From the NCBI GenBank assembly GCA_965276675.1, contig OZ255624.1:2294001-2358000 (forward strand): a DNA stretch of 64,000 nt, read 5' to 3'. This stretch comes from G965276675 sp965276675. GTDB lineage: Bacteria > Acidobacteriota > Terriglobia > Terriglobales > Acidobacteriaceae. A program made the position numbers and the translations under genes. Positions 53,310-61,316 of this stretch are shown one piece after another (the stretch's first letter is position 1; every line of letters starts with the position of its first letter). Under the pieces are notes generated by a model that was not told where the DNA came from, did no database searches, and was given only the letters and a program-made list of their open reading frames with translations.

Positions 53310-55244
53310 ATGCATGCTATAGCTGGTGTCTGGCTCCAAGGGAGTGCCAGCTCTTCCGTCCTTCCTCCGGAAAATCTGTGTCAGGCGATGTTGAGGGCAC
53401 TTTGTGCGGCCGAAGCCAACATCGAAACTCCGCGCGGGCTAGCGATCGCGCTAGGCTCCTGCGCCTTTCCCGGAGCTTCAGCACCCTTTTCCGAAGCTTC
53501 CCATGGACACATTTGCGACCATGAGGGCGGAGTAACGGTAGTCGCCGACATCCGCCTGGATAATCGCGACCACCTGGCTCAGGCACTCTCCCTAGGACCG
53601 GGTCAGCTCCGCGAGACAAGCGACATCAGTCTGCTTTTGAAGGCCTGGAGGCAGTGGGGGGAGGCCTGTGTCGAGCACCTGGAAGGTGGCTTCGCGCTGG
53701 CCTGCTGGGATGGTGCGAGGCGTACGTTGTTCCTCGCTCGTGATCACGCCGGTGAGCGGCCTCTCTTCTTTTCCCGGGTGCAGGGGCTTTTTGCCTTCGC
53801 CTCCATGCCGCGCGGTCTCAGCGAGTTGCCGAAGGTCGGCTCCCGCCTGGACCAGGAGCGGATGCTCTCGTTTTTGTCGATTCTTTCTCCCGCAACGACG
53901 CAGACCTTCTTTCAAGGTATCGAGCGGCTTCCGCCCGGGTATTGCCTCACCGCGACGCCGGGAAAGGTGCAGCTCCGCCGGTACTGGCATCCGGCGGATG
54001 CCAAGCCGATCCGCTACAAGCGGGATGAAGAGTACTTGGCGGATTTTCATGAACGGTTCGACCGTGCGGTTACAGTAAGACTGCGGACCGCCGGTCGCAT
54101 CGGGTCCCACTTGAGTGGCGGGCTGGATAGCTCCAGCGTTACCGTGACTGCTGCCCGGCTTCTCGCAGCGCGAGGGTCTGACTTGACGGCCTTCACCTCA
54201 GTTCCGGTACCCGGATTTAAGGGAGTCACACTTCCAGGCCGCTTCGGAGATGAGGGGCCGGCCGCGGCAGAGGTGGCCGCGATGTACCCAAACATCGAGC
54301 ATGTCTTGATCAACCTGGTGGGCAAGGACGTGCTCGCGTCCATGGACCGTTTCGGAAGGCTCGCAGATCAGCCGGTCTTCAATGTAATAAACCAGACCTG
54401 GCTCGAGGCGATTCTGGATGAATCGAAGGCGCGTGGTATCCGGGTGTTGCTTGAAGGCGGCGGCGGGAATGCCTCGATCAGCTTTGGCGGCCTGGTGGGA
54501 CTTTCGGATCTTTTCCGAGCGGGCCGATGGTTCATGCTGGCAAAGCAGGTGCGGCAGCTGAGGGCGAATGGCCATACTTCCTGGCGAGGAGCAGCTTCGT
54601 GGGCAGTGGGCCCCGTGACTCCGTCTTGGCTTAGGCAACTCTTCGACCCGGAGATGCGGGAGTTCAGTTTCGCCTTCAGCCCGATTCACCCGGAGCGCTC
54701 TGCGGAGCATCGTCTCAAAGAGCGTGTGTTCGAGGAGTTCTTTGCGTCCGACACTAGTGAGACGTTCCGCCGCAAGTTCTACGAGTACTTCGACCCAGGC
54801 AGCGTAAACAGCACAGCCACAGCCGGCTGGGGCATTGAATGTCGCGATCCCACACTGGATAAGAATGTCTTCGAGTTCTGCTACGCCATCCCGATCGAAC
54901 AGTACCTGGCTGGGGGACAGAATCGATCGTTGATTCGCCGCGCCATGCAGGGGCGCTTGCCCGCCGCGACGCTGCAGCGAACAACCAGCGGTCTGCAGGC
55001 GGCGGATTGGTACCTCATCCTGGGCCCGATGCGCGATCGTCTAGGGGCCGAGTTGGCGTGGATTTCGCAATCGCCGCTGGCGCGGCATCTGCTGGATCTG
55101 CCGCGATTGCGGCACCTGCTGGAGAGCTGGCCAAGCAGCGGGTATGAGCGGCCGATCGTGGACGAAACGTACCACTTTGCCTTGACACGTGGGTTGGCCG
55201 CCGGGCACTTCATTGCACAGCATGATCCAGAGATGCCCAAGTAA
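53310..55244 (+). CDS. Lasso cyclase (asparagine-synthetase-like, C protein)
   Basis: Protein of 644 residues. The N-terminal class II amidotransferase-like domain starts MHAIAGVWLQG; the second residue is His, so the catalytic Cys2 of true asparagine synthetase is missing, as expected of lasso cyclases. The synthetase domain has the PP-loop SHLSGGLDSSSVTVTAARLL near residues 270-290. The enzyme adenylates the ring Asp side chain and joins it to the Gly1 amine. Other features are LEGGGGNASISFGG and RDPTLDKNVFEFCYAIPIEQ. It follows the precursor by 118 bases in the same direction. No exporter gene follows; the next gene is convergent. Confidence 0.92.
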   Translation: MHAIAGVWLQGSASSSVLPPENLCQAMLRALCAAEANIETPRGLAIALGSCAFPGASAPFSEASHGHICDHEGGVTVVADIRLDNRDHLAQALSLGPGQLRETSDISLLLKAWRQWGEACVEHLEGGFALACWDGARRTLFLARDHAGERPLFFSRVQGLFAFASMPRGLSELPKVGSRLDQERMLSFLSILSPATTQTFFQGIERLPPGYCLTATPGKVQLRRYWHPADAKPIRYKRDEEYLADFHERFDRAVTVRLRTAGRIGSHLSGGLDSSSVTVTAARLLAARGSDLTAFTSVPVPGFKGVTLPGRFGDEGPAAAEVAAMYPNIEHVLINLVGKDVLASMDRFGRLADQPVFNVINQTWLEAILDESKARGIRVLLEGGGGNASISFGGLVGLSDLFRAGRWFMLAKQVRQLRANGHTSWRGAASWAVGPVTPSWLRQLFDPEMREFSFAFSPIHPERSAEHRLKERVFEEFFASDTSETFRRKFYEYFDPGSVNSTATAGWGIECRDPTLDKNVFEFCYAIPIEQYLAGGQNRSLIRRAMQGRLPAATLQRTTSGLQAADWYLILGPMRDRLGAELAWISQSPLARHLLDLPRLRHLLESWPSSGYERPIVDETYHFALTRGLAAGHFIAQHDPEMPK

Positions 55245-55290
55245 AAAGCCCTGGCTCGATGGCCAAGGCTTTTGCTTTCTGAGCAAGAAA

Positions 55291-55716
55291 CTATGCGGTT
55301 GTGGGAACGCAATACTCGTTGAAGGCCCGTGCCAGCTCTCCGGCGATACCCTGCGCGGTGGATCCTTCGATGACGAAACGCTGCATCAGGTAAACCAACT
55401 TGCCATCGCGCAGAATGCCGATCGCTGGCGAGGTTGGAGGCTGGCCTGCAAAGTAGGAACGCGCCCGCTCCGTGGCTTCGCGGTCTTGGCCAGCAAAGAC
55501 CGTAATCATCTGGTCTGGCTTGACTTGGTTCTGGAGGGCGAGCCGCACACCAGGCCGCATCTTGCCGGCGGCGCAGCCGCAGATGGAGTTGACGACGACC
55601 ATTGTTGTTCCGGGTTGGGCGATCGCCGCGTCTACGTCGGCTGCCGTGCGTGCTTCCTTGATACCGGCACGCGACAACTCTTCGCGCATCGGGATCACCA
55701 TGATCTCTGGATACAT
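55291..55716 (-). CDS. Bacilliredoxin, BrxA/BrxB family
   Basis: Protein of 141 residues; ATG 55716 follows AAAGGAGTAA. The BrxA/YphP family is seen in MYPEIMVIPMREELSRAGI, TTMVVVNSICGCAAGKMRPG (the CGC redox motif), QMITVFAGQDREATERARSY and FVIEGSTAQGIAGELARAFN. These proteins remove bacillithiol from S-bacillithiolated proteins; whether this organism makes bacillithiol is unknown from the window. The gene is convergent with the lasso cyclase and divergent from murB. Confidence 0.93.
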   Translation of the reverse strand: MYPEIMVIPMREELSRAGIKEARTAADVDAAIAQPGTTMVVVNSICGCAAGKMRPGVRLALQNQVKPDQMITVFAGQDREATERARSYFAGQPPTSPAIGILRDGKLVYLMQRFVIEGSTAQGIAGELARAFNEYCVPTTA

Positions 55717-55812
55717 AGTTACTCCTTTGGTCGCTAACGACCCATTTCTTACTCTTTCATTGTACGGTTGCGGCGCCGCTTGCGCCAGAGACCGTTGGTG
55801 TACCCTCAACGT

Positions 55813-55931
55813 TTAGACCGGTTTTCCTGTTGCTATGCACCACCGGTATTTGTGAGGTGCGGCTTTTCTTGACGGAACAGCCGCGCGTTCCTTCGTGACT
55901 CCGCCATACACCTACAGGAAAATCGGTCTAA
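55813..55931. mobile_element. TIR element B: MITE-like, flanked by TA
   Basis: TTAGACCGGTTTTCCTGT (55813-55830) and ACAGGAAAATCGGTCTAA (55914-55931) form terminal inverted repeats with one mismatch. Measured from TAGACC to GGTCTA the element is 117 bases, against 116 in element A at 33873-33988, and the outer termini (TAGACCrGTTT) are shared. Inside are hairpins GCACC/GGTGC and GCGGCT/AGCCGC. No coding capacity. It lies right upstream of murB, so it may also act as its promoter region or a paired operator. Confidence 0.5.
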
Positions 55932-55943
55932 TGGAGCTCGTTC

Positions 55944-57005
55944 ATGGAATTCAGGGAACAAGTGCCGCTGGCGCCGTACACCACGTTTGGCATTGGCGGC
56001 CCGGCACGTTGGTTTGCAGAGGCGCTGACCGAAGAAGACGTTGAGACCGGCGTACGCTTCGCTCGGGAGAAGGGCGTGCGGCTCTTTGTGTTGGGCGGCG
56101 GCAGTAATCTTCTGGTATCAGACGAGGGGTACCCCGGACTGGTGCTGCGCATCGGCATTCATGGGATCAGTATTCGTAAGATCGGGGAAAGGCAAGAGGG
56201 AGCGAGCCGGCTTTTTCAGGTGGGGGCAGGCGAGGACTGGGACGCCTTTGTCGCTCTGACGGTTGAAGATGGTTGCGCTGGTATGGAGTGCCTCTCCGGC
56301 ATCCCCGGGCTGGTAGGTGGAACACCAGTCCAGAACGTCGGGGCCTATGGTCAGGAGGTCGGCCAGAGTGTTACGTGTGTTCGCGCCCTGGATCGGCGGA
56401 TGGGGCACTGGACTGAGCTTCCCGCCGATGCGTGTGGATTCGCCTACCGAACGAGCATCTTTAACTCGACCCAGCGGGACCGCTATATCATCACGCGTGT
56501 GGATTACAAGCTTCCCGTCGGGGCAGTAGCATCGATTACATACCCAGACCTCAAGCGATACTTTAAAGATTTTCCAGGCACCCCTAGCTTAGCCGACGTG
56601 CGGAATGCAGTGCGTGCCATTCGCCAGCAGAAGGGAATGCTGCTGGTGGAAGGGGATCTTGATTGCAGAAGCGCGGGCAGTTTTTTCAAGAATCCCGTTG
56701 TGCCCGCGGGGAAGATTGGAACGCTTGCCGAAGCTGCGGGTGTGGGGGGAGAGCAGGTGCCGCGATTCTCGACAGGTGGGAACGGCTCCGTAAAGATACC
56801 GGCCGCGTGGCTGCTGGACCAGGCGGGTTTCCATAAAGGATATCGGCTGGGTGCGGCGGGCATCTCCTCCCGGCACACGCTGGCACTGACCAACCGGGGA
56901 AATGCCCGGGCTCACGATATTGTTGCCTTACGGGATCAAATCCGGGGAGCGGTCGAGGCCAAGTTTGGGATTGTGTTGGAGCCGGAGCCGGTCTGGGTCG
57001 CCTAG
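55944..57005 (+). CDS. murB: UDP-N-acetylenolpyruvoylglucosamine reductase
   Basis: Protein of 353 residues of the type I (E. coli-like) MurB. FAD-binding motifs TTFGIGGPARWFAEALTEED, LFVLGGGSNLLVSDEGYPGL, EDGCAGMECLSGIPGLVGGT and PVQNVGAYGQEVGQ are present, and the catalytic Ser lies in AGSFFKNPVV. It reduces enolpyruvyl-UDP-GlcNAc to UDP-MurNAc in peptidoglycan precursor synthesis. Unlike in many bacteria it is not within a mur/fts cluster. Element B sits directly upstream. Confidence 0.96.
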   Translation: MEFREQVPLAPYTTFGIGGPARWFAEALTEEDVETGVRFAREKGVRLFVLGGGSNLLVSDEGYPGLVLRIGIHGISIRKIGERQEGASRLFQVGAGEDWDAFVALTVEDGCAGMECLSGIPGLVGGTPVQNVGAYGQEVGQSVTCVRALDRRMGHWTELPADACGFAYRTSIFNSTQRDRYIITRVDYKLPVGAVASITYPDLKRYFKDFPGTPSLADVRNAVRAIRQQKGMLLVEGDLDCRSAGSFFKNPVVPAGKIGTLAEAAGVGGEQVPRFSTGGNGSVKIPAAWLLDQAGFHKGYRLGAAGISSRHTLALTNRGNARAHDIVALRDQIRGAVEAKFGIVLEPEPVWVA

Positions 57006-57032
57006 CAGTGGGTTAGCGAGTAAGCTAGCTGA

Positions 57033-57806
57033 CTAGACCGGTTCTGATTGCAGCTGACAAAGCAGTCGTTCACGTTCTGGAGCCAGCACTTTAGACGCTG
57101 GACCCTGCCGGGTGATGCGGCCATTCTCCAGCACCAGAACTTCGGGATCTAACAGGAAGACCTCCGCGATCTCGTGGGTGACGTAGAGCAGCGGGACGGC
57201 ATAAGCATGCAGCCAGGATTGCAGACTGACGAGAATCTCTTCCTTGAGTCCGGCGTGGAGCCCGGCGAGCGGCTCGTCGAGTAGTAATAGCCGGGGCTTT
57301 GCCGCGAGAGCGCGGGCGAGAACGATTCGCTGCTTTTCTCCGCCAGAAAGGCTCCCTGGGCGGCGGTCTGCGAAGTCTTCGCCCTGGAATAAAGCGAGCA
57401 TCCGGTCCACTTGCATCTCCCGCTCTTCGCGAGGGAGCGCACCCAGGCCGAAGGCGATGTTCTCGCGAGCGGTCAGGTGCGGAAACAGGGCCGGACGCTG
57501 CGGCACAAACCCGATCCTGCGCAAACCAGGGCGGAGAGCTACGCCACTCTTGGTGTCCGTGAGGAGCTGCCCTTTTAAGGTGACCCGCCCATCCGTTGGC
57601 CGCAGCAGACCGGAGATGATGCGCAAGAGGGTCGTCTTGCCGGCTCCGGAGGCCCCGAAGAGCACGGCTGGGCTGCGGTGCAGCGCAAAGGAGGCAACCA
57701 AAGATAGCGGCCCGACAACGGTCTGGACGTCGACTTCGAGCAGTGGCAGATCCCTCGATGCGCTAGAGACGTGTGATGCGCCAGATACGGGCGGTTCGTT
57801 AGACAC
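57033..57806 (-). CDS. modC: Molybdate ABC transporter ATP-binding protein
   Basis: ATPase of about 257 residues from GTG 57806. Walker A FGASGAGKTTLLRIISG, Q-loop FVPQRPALFPHLT, signature LSGGEKQRIVLARALA, Walker B LLLLDEPLAGLH and switch His in YVTHEIAEVF are present. The C-terminal molybdate-binding (TOBE/Mop) domain of ModC is missing, so the protein is short (ModC usually about 350). That function may be served by the HTH-TOBE regulator at the other end of the operon. Its start overlaps modB by 8 bases. A TTG at 57836 would extend it into modB. Confidence 0.88.
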   Translation of the reverse strand: MSNEPPVSGASHVSSASRDLPLLEVDVQTVVGPLSLVASFALHRSPAVLFGASGAGKTTLLRIISGLLRPTDGRVTLKGQLLTDTKSGVALRPGLRRIGFVPQRPALFPHLTARENIAFGLGALPREEREMQVDRMLALFQGEDFADRRPGSLSGGEKQRIVLARALAAKPRLLLLDEPLAGLHAGLKEEILVSLQSWLHAYAVPLLYVTHEIAEVFLLDPEVLVLENGRITRQGPASKVLAPERERLLCQLQSEPV

Positions 57807-58458
57807 GGGAGCCGCTCCGGCTGCCGTAAAGCGCAAGAAGGGCCGCGAACGAGAAGATCAGGAGGGAGAGCGAGGCCTGGTTCGCCGCGGAGTACTGCAT
57901 GTCCTGCACCTGGTCGTAGATGGCGATAGAGAGCGTTCGGGTGCGTCCTGGGATGGAGCCGCCGAGCATGAGCACGACGCCGAACTCGCCTACGGTGTGG
58001 GTGAACGCCAGAACCGCGCCGGTCAGAATCGATCGCCGGGTGAGCGGGATGAGAATGCGCCGGAAGACCCGCGATCGGCTCGGCTCCAAGAGCAACGCCG
58101 CTTCCACGACATCCTGGTCGATGGCGGCAAAGCCAGCGCTGATCGGCTGAACCGCGAATGGCAGGCTGTAGATTACGGACCCAATCACGAGTCCGGAAAA
58201 TGAAAAGGGAATGGGGTGGCCGAAGAAGTGATGGAGGAACCGGCCCAGACCGGTCTGCGGCCCGAGCAGAACCAACAGGTAAAAACCGAGAACCGTGGGC
58301 GGAATCACCAACGGGAGTGCGACCATGGCTTCGCAAATGCGGGTGAACCGGCGCTCGCTGCTCGCAAGCCAAAAGCCGAGCGGAACGCCGATGACGAGCA
58401 GGATGCACGTTGTAACCACGGCTAGGTGCAGCGTCAGCAGAAGTGCCGGCTCGTCCAT
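57799..58458 (-). CDS. modB: Molybdate ABC transporter permease
   Basis: Permease of 219 residues with about five helices and the EAA-loop SRSRVFRRILIPLTRR preceded by AAIDQDVVEAALLL. It matches ModB (VALPLVIPPTVLGFYLLVLL, LAFTHTVGEFGVVLMLGGSI). The start ATG shares its A with the modA stop (TGATG). It forms a channel for molybdate or tungstate with ModC. Confidence 0.94.
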   Translation of the reverse strand: MDEPALLLTLHLAVVTTCILLVIGVPLGFWLASSERRFTRICEAMVALPLVIPPTVLGFYLLVLLGPQTGLGRFLHHFFGHPIPFSFSGLVIGSVIYSLPFAVQPISAGFAAIDQDVVEAALLLEPSRSRVFRRILIPLTRRSILTGAVLAFTHTVGEFGVVLMLGGSIPGRTRTLSIAIYDQVQDMQYSAANQASLSLLIFSFAALLALYGSRSGSRV

Positions 58459-59282
58459 CAGCGCGAGGCGCTCCCGTTGGAAGCAGGAGTGGTCAAAGCG
58501 CTGGATGGTGGCTGCAAGCCGCCTGCTTGTAGCTGCTTTTCTACGGGCGCCGTGAGCAGGAATTTCAAAAAGGCCTGCGCTTCTTCCTTGTGTCCGGTCC
58601 GCTTCAGAATGACGGCTGCCTGCTCGATGGGCGGGTAGGAATCGCGGGGCATCTCGATGTAGTGGCCTTCACGGCGGAGTCGGGGACTGAGTGCGTACGT
58701 CAGGGAGATCAGCCCGATTTGAGCGCTGCCAGACTCCGCGAATTGGGCAGCCTGAGCGATATTTTCAGCGGTTCGGAGCTTCGAAGCCAGGGTTTGAGTC
58801 AGGCCTAGAGCGTGAAGGGCGGCGACCGCTGCACGTCCGTACGGAGCGTGATTCGGATTGGCAATCGCTACGCTCTCAAGCGAGGGATCACGTAGCGTCT
58901 TCACCGAGAGCGAGGTATAAGGGGAATCGTTGCGGGTCCAAATCACCAGGGTGCCGCGTGCATAGCGGACGGGACTCGCCTCTGTTGTCAGTCCCTCATG
59001 CACCAGCCGGTCGGGCGATGCGCTGTCAGCGGAGAGAAAGAGATCGAACGGCGCTCCGTTCTCGATCTGCGTCGCGAGGGTCGCGGAGGAGCTGTAGGAA
59101 GTCGTGACCTGGATTCCTGTCTGAGTGCGAAAAGATTCCAGTAGCGATGGTAGAAGGGGCTGTAGATCCGCAGCGGCGGCGAGGTGAATGACCGTCTTCG
59201 ATTGAGCGGGAACGGGGATCACCGTGGCCAACAACCCTGCGACGCTCAGGATGCTCCCTGCTGTCCGGATTCGATCAAACAC
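58458..59282 (-). CDS. modA: Molybdate-binding periplasmic protein
   Basis: Protein of 274 residues with a GTG start and a signal peptide (GSILSVAGLLATVIPVPAQ). ModA features: VIHLAAAADLQPLLPSLLES, TSYSSSATLATQIENGAPFD, LFLSADSASPDRLVHEGL, YARGTLVIWTRND, and GRAAVAALHALG. It binds molybdate or tungstate for import. The start overlaps the regulator gene by 8 bases. Molybdenum would serve cofactor-dependent enzymes, none of which lie in the window. Confidence 0.95.
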   Translation of the reverse strand: MFDRIRTAGSILSVAGLLATVIPVPAQSKTVIHLAAAADLQPLLPSLLESFRTQTGIQVTTSYSSSATLATQIENGAPFDLFLSADSASPDRLVHEGLTTEASPVRYARGTLVIWTRNDSPYTSLSVKTLRDPSLESVAIANPNHAPYGRAAVAALHALGLTQTLASKLRTAENIAQAAQFAESGSAQIGLISLTYALSPRLRREGHYIEMPRDSYPPIEQAAVILKRTGHKEEAQAFLKFLLTAPVEKQLQAGGLQPPSSALTTPASNGSASR

Positions 59283-59676
59283 GCAGGACCATGACTTCGG
59301 TGGATTTAATCAGGGCCGCGGCTGTCTGGCCTACCTCAAGCTGCATCTCCCGCGCCGCTTCGGCGGTGATCAGCGAGGTGATGATCTGACCGCCGATTGA
59401 AAGCTTGACTTGCGCAAGGAGTCCGTCCATCTTCAACTCGACGATTCGGCCAACGAGCTGGTTGCGCCCACTCACGTTCTGCAACATTTGCCGCTTCGGT
59501 GTCTCCGGTCGCTTGGCCTTGTGGAGCAGGGCGTCCAGCTCCGCTTCGGGGATGCGGTAGTGACCGCCGGGGGTCTTGACGGCCTTTAGTTTTCCGCGAT
59601 AGATCCACTGCTTCATCGTCGGATAGGAGATACCGAGACGTAGTGCTGCTTCTCGCGGTGATAGAAGGGGTGGCAT
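59275..59676 (-). CDS. HTH-TOBE molybdate-responsive regulator (ModE-like)
   Basis: Protein of 133 residues. A MerR/excisionase-type HTH (about 1-55: LSPREAALRLGISYPTMKQW, IYRGKLKAVKTPGGHYRIPE) joins a single TOBE/molbindin domain (about 70-133: SGRNQLVGRIVELKMDGLLA, QVKLSIGGQIITSLITAEAA, LIKSTEVMVLRV). This is a short alternative to ModE, which has a winged helix and two TOBE domains. It is first in the modABC operon and probably represses it when molybdate is bound. Confidence 0.88.
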   Translation of the reverse strand: MPPLLSPREAALRLGISYPTMKQWIYRGKLKAVKTPGGHYRIPEAELDALLHKAKRPETPKRQMLQNVSGRNQLVGRIVELKMDGLLAQVKLSIGGQIITSLITAEAAREMQLEVGQTAAALIKSTEVMVLRV

Positions 59677-60055
59677 AGACGAAAGTAGACGAGTCCTAAG
59701 CTAGAATACGACTAATCTGCACGAACTTGCTATGAATTGGATGCGCGTTCTGAAATCTTGCATCCTGGCCCTATATAGCCGAGAACAGCACGCGACCAAA
59801 TTGGGGCGAGTCCCGTCTTAATGTTACTCACAATTACTTAAGTTTTATTTACTTCCTCTTTGCGGAGTCCTATTTTCGCAGCGTGGGCAGTTCTGGGGGA
59901 GGGCTGCTCTAGCGCTCGTGGCTCGAAAGAGCCCGAGCGCTTTGCTCGTTTAGGGATCGAACAGGGACTTCCATCGACTCTGCGACCTTTGTAAACCTCG
60001 CTGCATCTACTAAAGGGACGTTTCGATCGAGATGAGTGAGAGGTGGAGGAAATCA
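59677..60055. other. Intergenic region between mod operon and trxA, nothing recognised
   Basis: About 379 bases, AT-richer around 59820-59870 (TTACTTAAGTTTTATTTACT). It must hold the divergent promoters of the mod operon and trxA and probably a ModE-like operator, but no palindrome or promoter was clear enough to name. Confidence 0.45.
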
Positions 60056-60400
60056 ATGGCGGGACACGCAGTTTCCGAGGTGAATGACGCGACATTTGAG
60101 CAGGAGGTATTGCAATCAGCCGAACCTGTTCTCGTCGATTTCTGGGCAGCGTGGTGCGGCCCCTGTCGCGCGCTTGCGCCGGTTGTGGACGAGGTAGCAA
60201 CTCAGTACAATGGCAAGCTGAAGGTCATGAAGATGGATGTGGATCGCAACTCTTCTACGCCAGCTCGCTACGGTATTCGGGGCATTCCGGCGTTGCTGCT
60301 CTTCAAGGGTGGTAAGGTAGCCGATCAGATTGTCGGTTTTGTACCAAAAGAACAGATCGAGAAGAGCATCAGCAAGGTGCTGGCGACGGTAGCGGTTTAG
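60056..60400 (+). CDS. trxA: Thioredoxin
   Basis: Protein of 114 residues with the WCGPC active site in PVLVDFWAAWCGPCRALAP. Other marks are YNGKLKVMKMDVDRN, YGIRGIPALLLFKGGKVADQ with the cis-Pro, and VGFVPKEQIEKSI. It reduces protein disulfides in the cytoplasm with NADPH-thioredoxin reductase. ATG 60056 follows GTGGAGGAAATCA; an ATG 8 codons earlier (60032) is less likely. Confidence 0.97.
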   Translation: MAGHAVSEVNDATFEQEVLQSAEPVLVDFWAAWCGPCRALAPVVDEVATQYNGKLKVMKMDVDRNSSTPARYGIRGIPALLLFKGGKVADQIVGFVPKEQIEKSISKVLATVAV

Positions 60401-60421
60401 CTCTTTACCAGTTCAGAATAG

Positions 60422-60449
60422 AAAAGCCCGGCTTTGAAGCCGGGCTTTT
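60422..60449. terminator. Bidirectional intrinsic terminator
   Basis: Stem AAAAGCCCGGCTT / AAGCCGGGCTTTT lies between the convergent trxA and lexA genes with A and T runs on the two sides. Confidence 0.88.
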
Positions 60450-60477
60450 GCGTGTGGTCTATAGGTGGCAGGCAGCC

Positions 60478-61083
60478 TCAGGCGTATTTCCTCAAGATTC
60501 CAAGTACTCGTCCCTGGATCGCAACCTGGCTGACCGGAACATAGATAGGTTCCATCTCGGCATTGGAGGGCTGGAGGCGCACCATCTCCCCTTCGATGTA
60601 GTAGCGCTTCAGCGTCGTCTCACTGCCGCGCACCAGAGCGACAATGATCTCCCCCTGACGTGCCGTGCGGGCGTGCTCAATCAAGACGAAATCCCCGCTG
60701 AGGATATGCTCGTCGCGCATCGAATCGCCTCGGACTTCGAGGGCAAAGACCTGCTTGTTGCCGATAATGTCGCCTAGCGAGATGCTTTCGCTTGACTCCG
60801 CCGCATCCACAGGCAATCCCGCTGCGATCCGCCCCAAAAGTGGAAGCCGCTCGGGAGTGCGGTCGCGTGTCGGTGCCGAGACGATATCGATAGATCGGCT
60901 GCGGTTGTGCGCCCGTTCCAGCAGCCCTTTCTTCTGGAGATTGGTGATGTGCTTGTGCACCGTGGCGAGGGACTTGAGATTGAGCCCACGGGCGATCTCG
61001 TCGAAAGAAGGCGAGTAGCCATTTTGCTCCACGAATTGAGTGATGAAATCGATGACTTCTTTTTGTCTGCGGGTCACGGACAT
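60478..61083 (-). CDS. lexA: LexA repressor
   Basis: Protein of 201 residues from ATG 61083. N-terminal winged helix (TRRQKEVIDFITQFVEQNGY, SPSFDEIARGLNL) and C-terminal S24 peptidase: cleavage site Ala-Gly in GRIAAGLPVDA, catalytic Ser in RGDSMRDEHIL, and Lys in IIVALVRGSETTLKRYY. RecA-stimulated self-cleavage would de-repress SOS genes. The frame is open 73 codons upstream, across the promoter and operator region, so the ATG here is the real start. Three GAAC-N7-GAA sites lie just upstream. Confidence 0.95.
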   Translation of the reverse strand: MSVTRRQKEVIDFITQFVEQNGYSPSFDEIARGLNLKSLATVHKHITNLQKKGLLERAHNRSRSIDIVSAPTRDRTPERLPLLGRIAAGLPVDAAESSESISLGDIIGNKQVFALEVRGDSMRDEHILSGDFVLIEHARTARQGEIIVALVRGSETTLKRYYIEGEMVRLQPSNAEMEPIYVPVSQVAIQGRVLGILRKYA

Positions 61084-61097
61084 GGCCGAATTATAGC

Positions 61098-61112
61098 GAA
61101 CAGAAGGCGAAT
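61098..61112 (+). promoter_or_regulatory. Putative LexA operator 1
   Basis: GAAC-AGAAGGC-GAAT, 15 bases before the lexA start on the coding side. It matches the direct-repeat GAAC-N7-GAAC type of LexA box known from Alphaproteobacteria in seven of eight fixed positions. Confidence 0.6.
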
Positions 61113-61159
61113 TGGAAAGAAAAGCGAAGCTAAGTAACGGCGAATTTCCCAAAACGGTC

Positions 61160-61174
61160 TTTCGCCTTCTGTTC
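61160..61174 (-). promoter_or_regulatory. Putative LexA operator 2
   Basis: On the minus strand GAAC-AGAAGGC-GAAA; its 15-base core CGAACAGAAGGCGAA is identical to site 1 but inverted, 64 bases away. Confidence 0.6.
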
Positions 61175-61185
61175 GTCCCAAAGGC

Positions 61186-61200
61186 GAACTGAAGGGGAAG
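61186..61200 (+). promoter_or_regulatory. Putative LexA operator 3
   Basis: GAAC-TGAAGGG-GAAG, same spacing and orientation as site 1. It lies nearer the divergent sigma-factor gene. Confidence 0.5.
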
Positions 61201-61316
61201 AAAAATATAGGCAAGTCTTGCGCACTGGGGGAAAGTAGACGATCTTAAGCATGCAGACCGGGACATGAGCCTCGTCGCAGATCGAAGAATACAGGCACCC
61301 AAAGGAGCTTGAATCC

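Noticed and set aside
57031..57044. Third TIR element beginning at TAGACCGGTT after modC
   Set aside because: No matching inverted end is found about 116 bases away on either side; kept only as a half-site remark.
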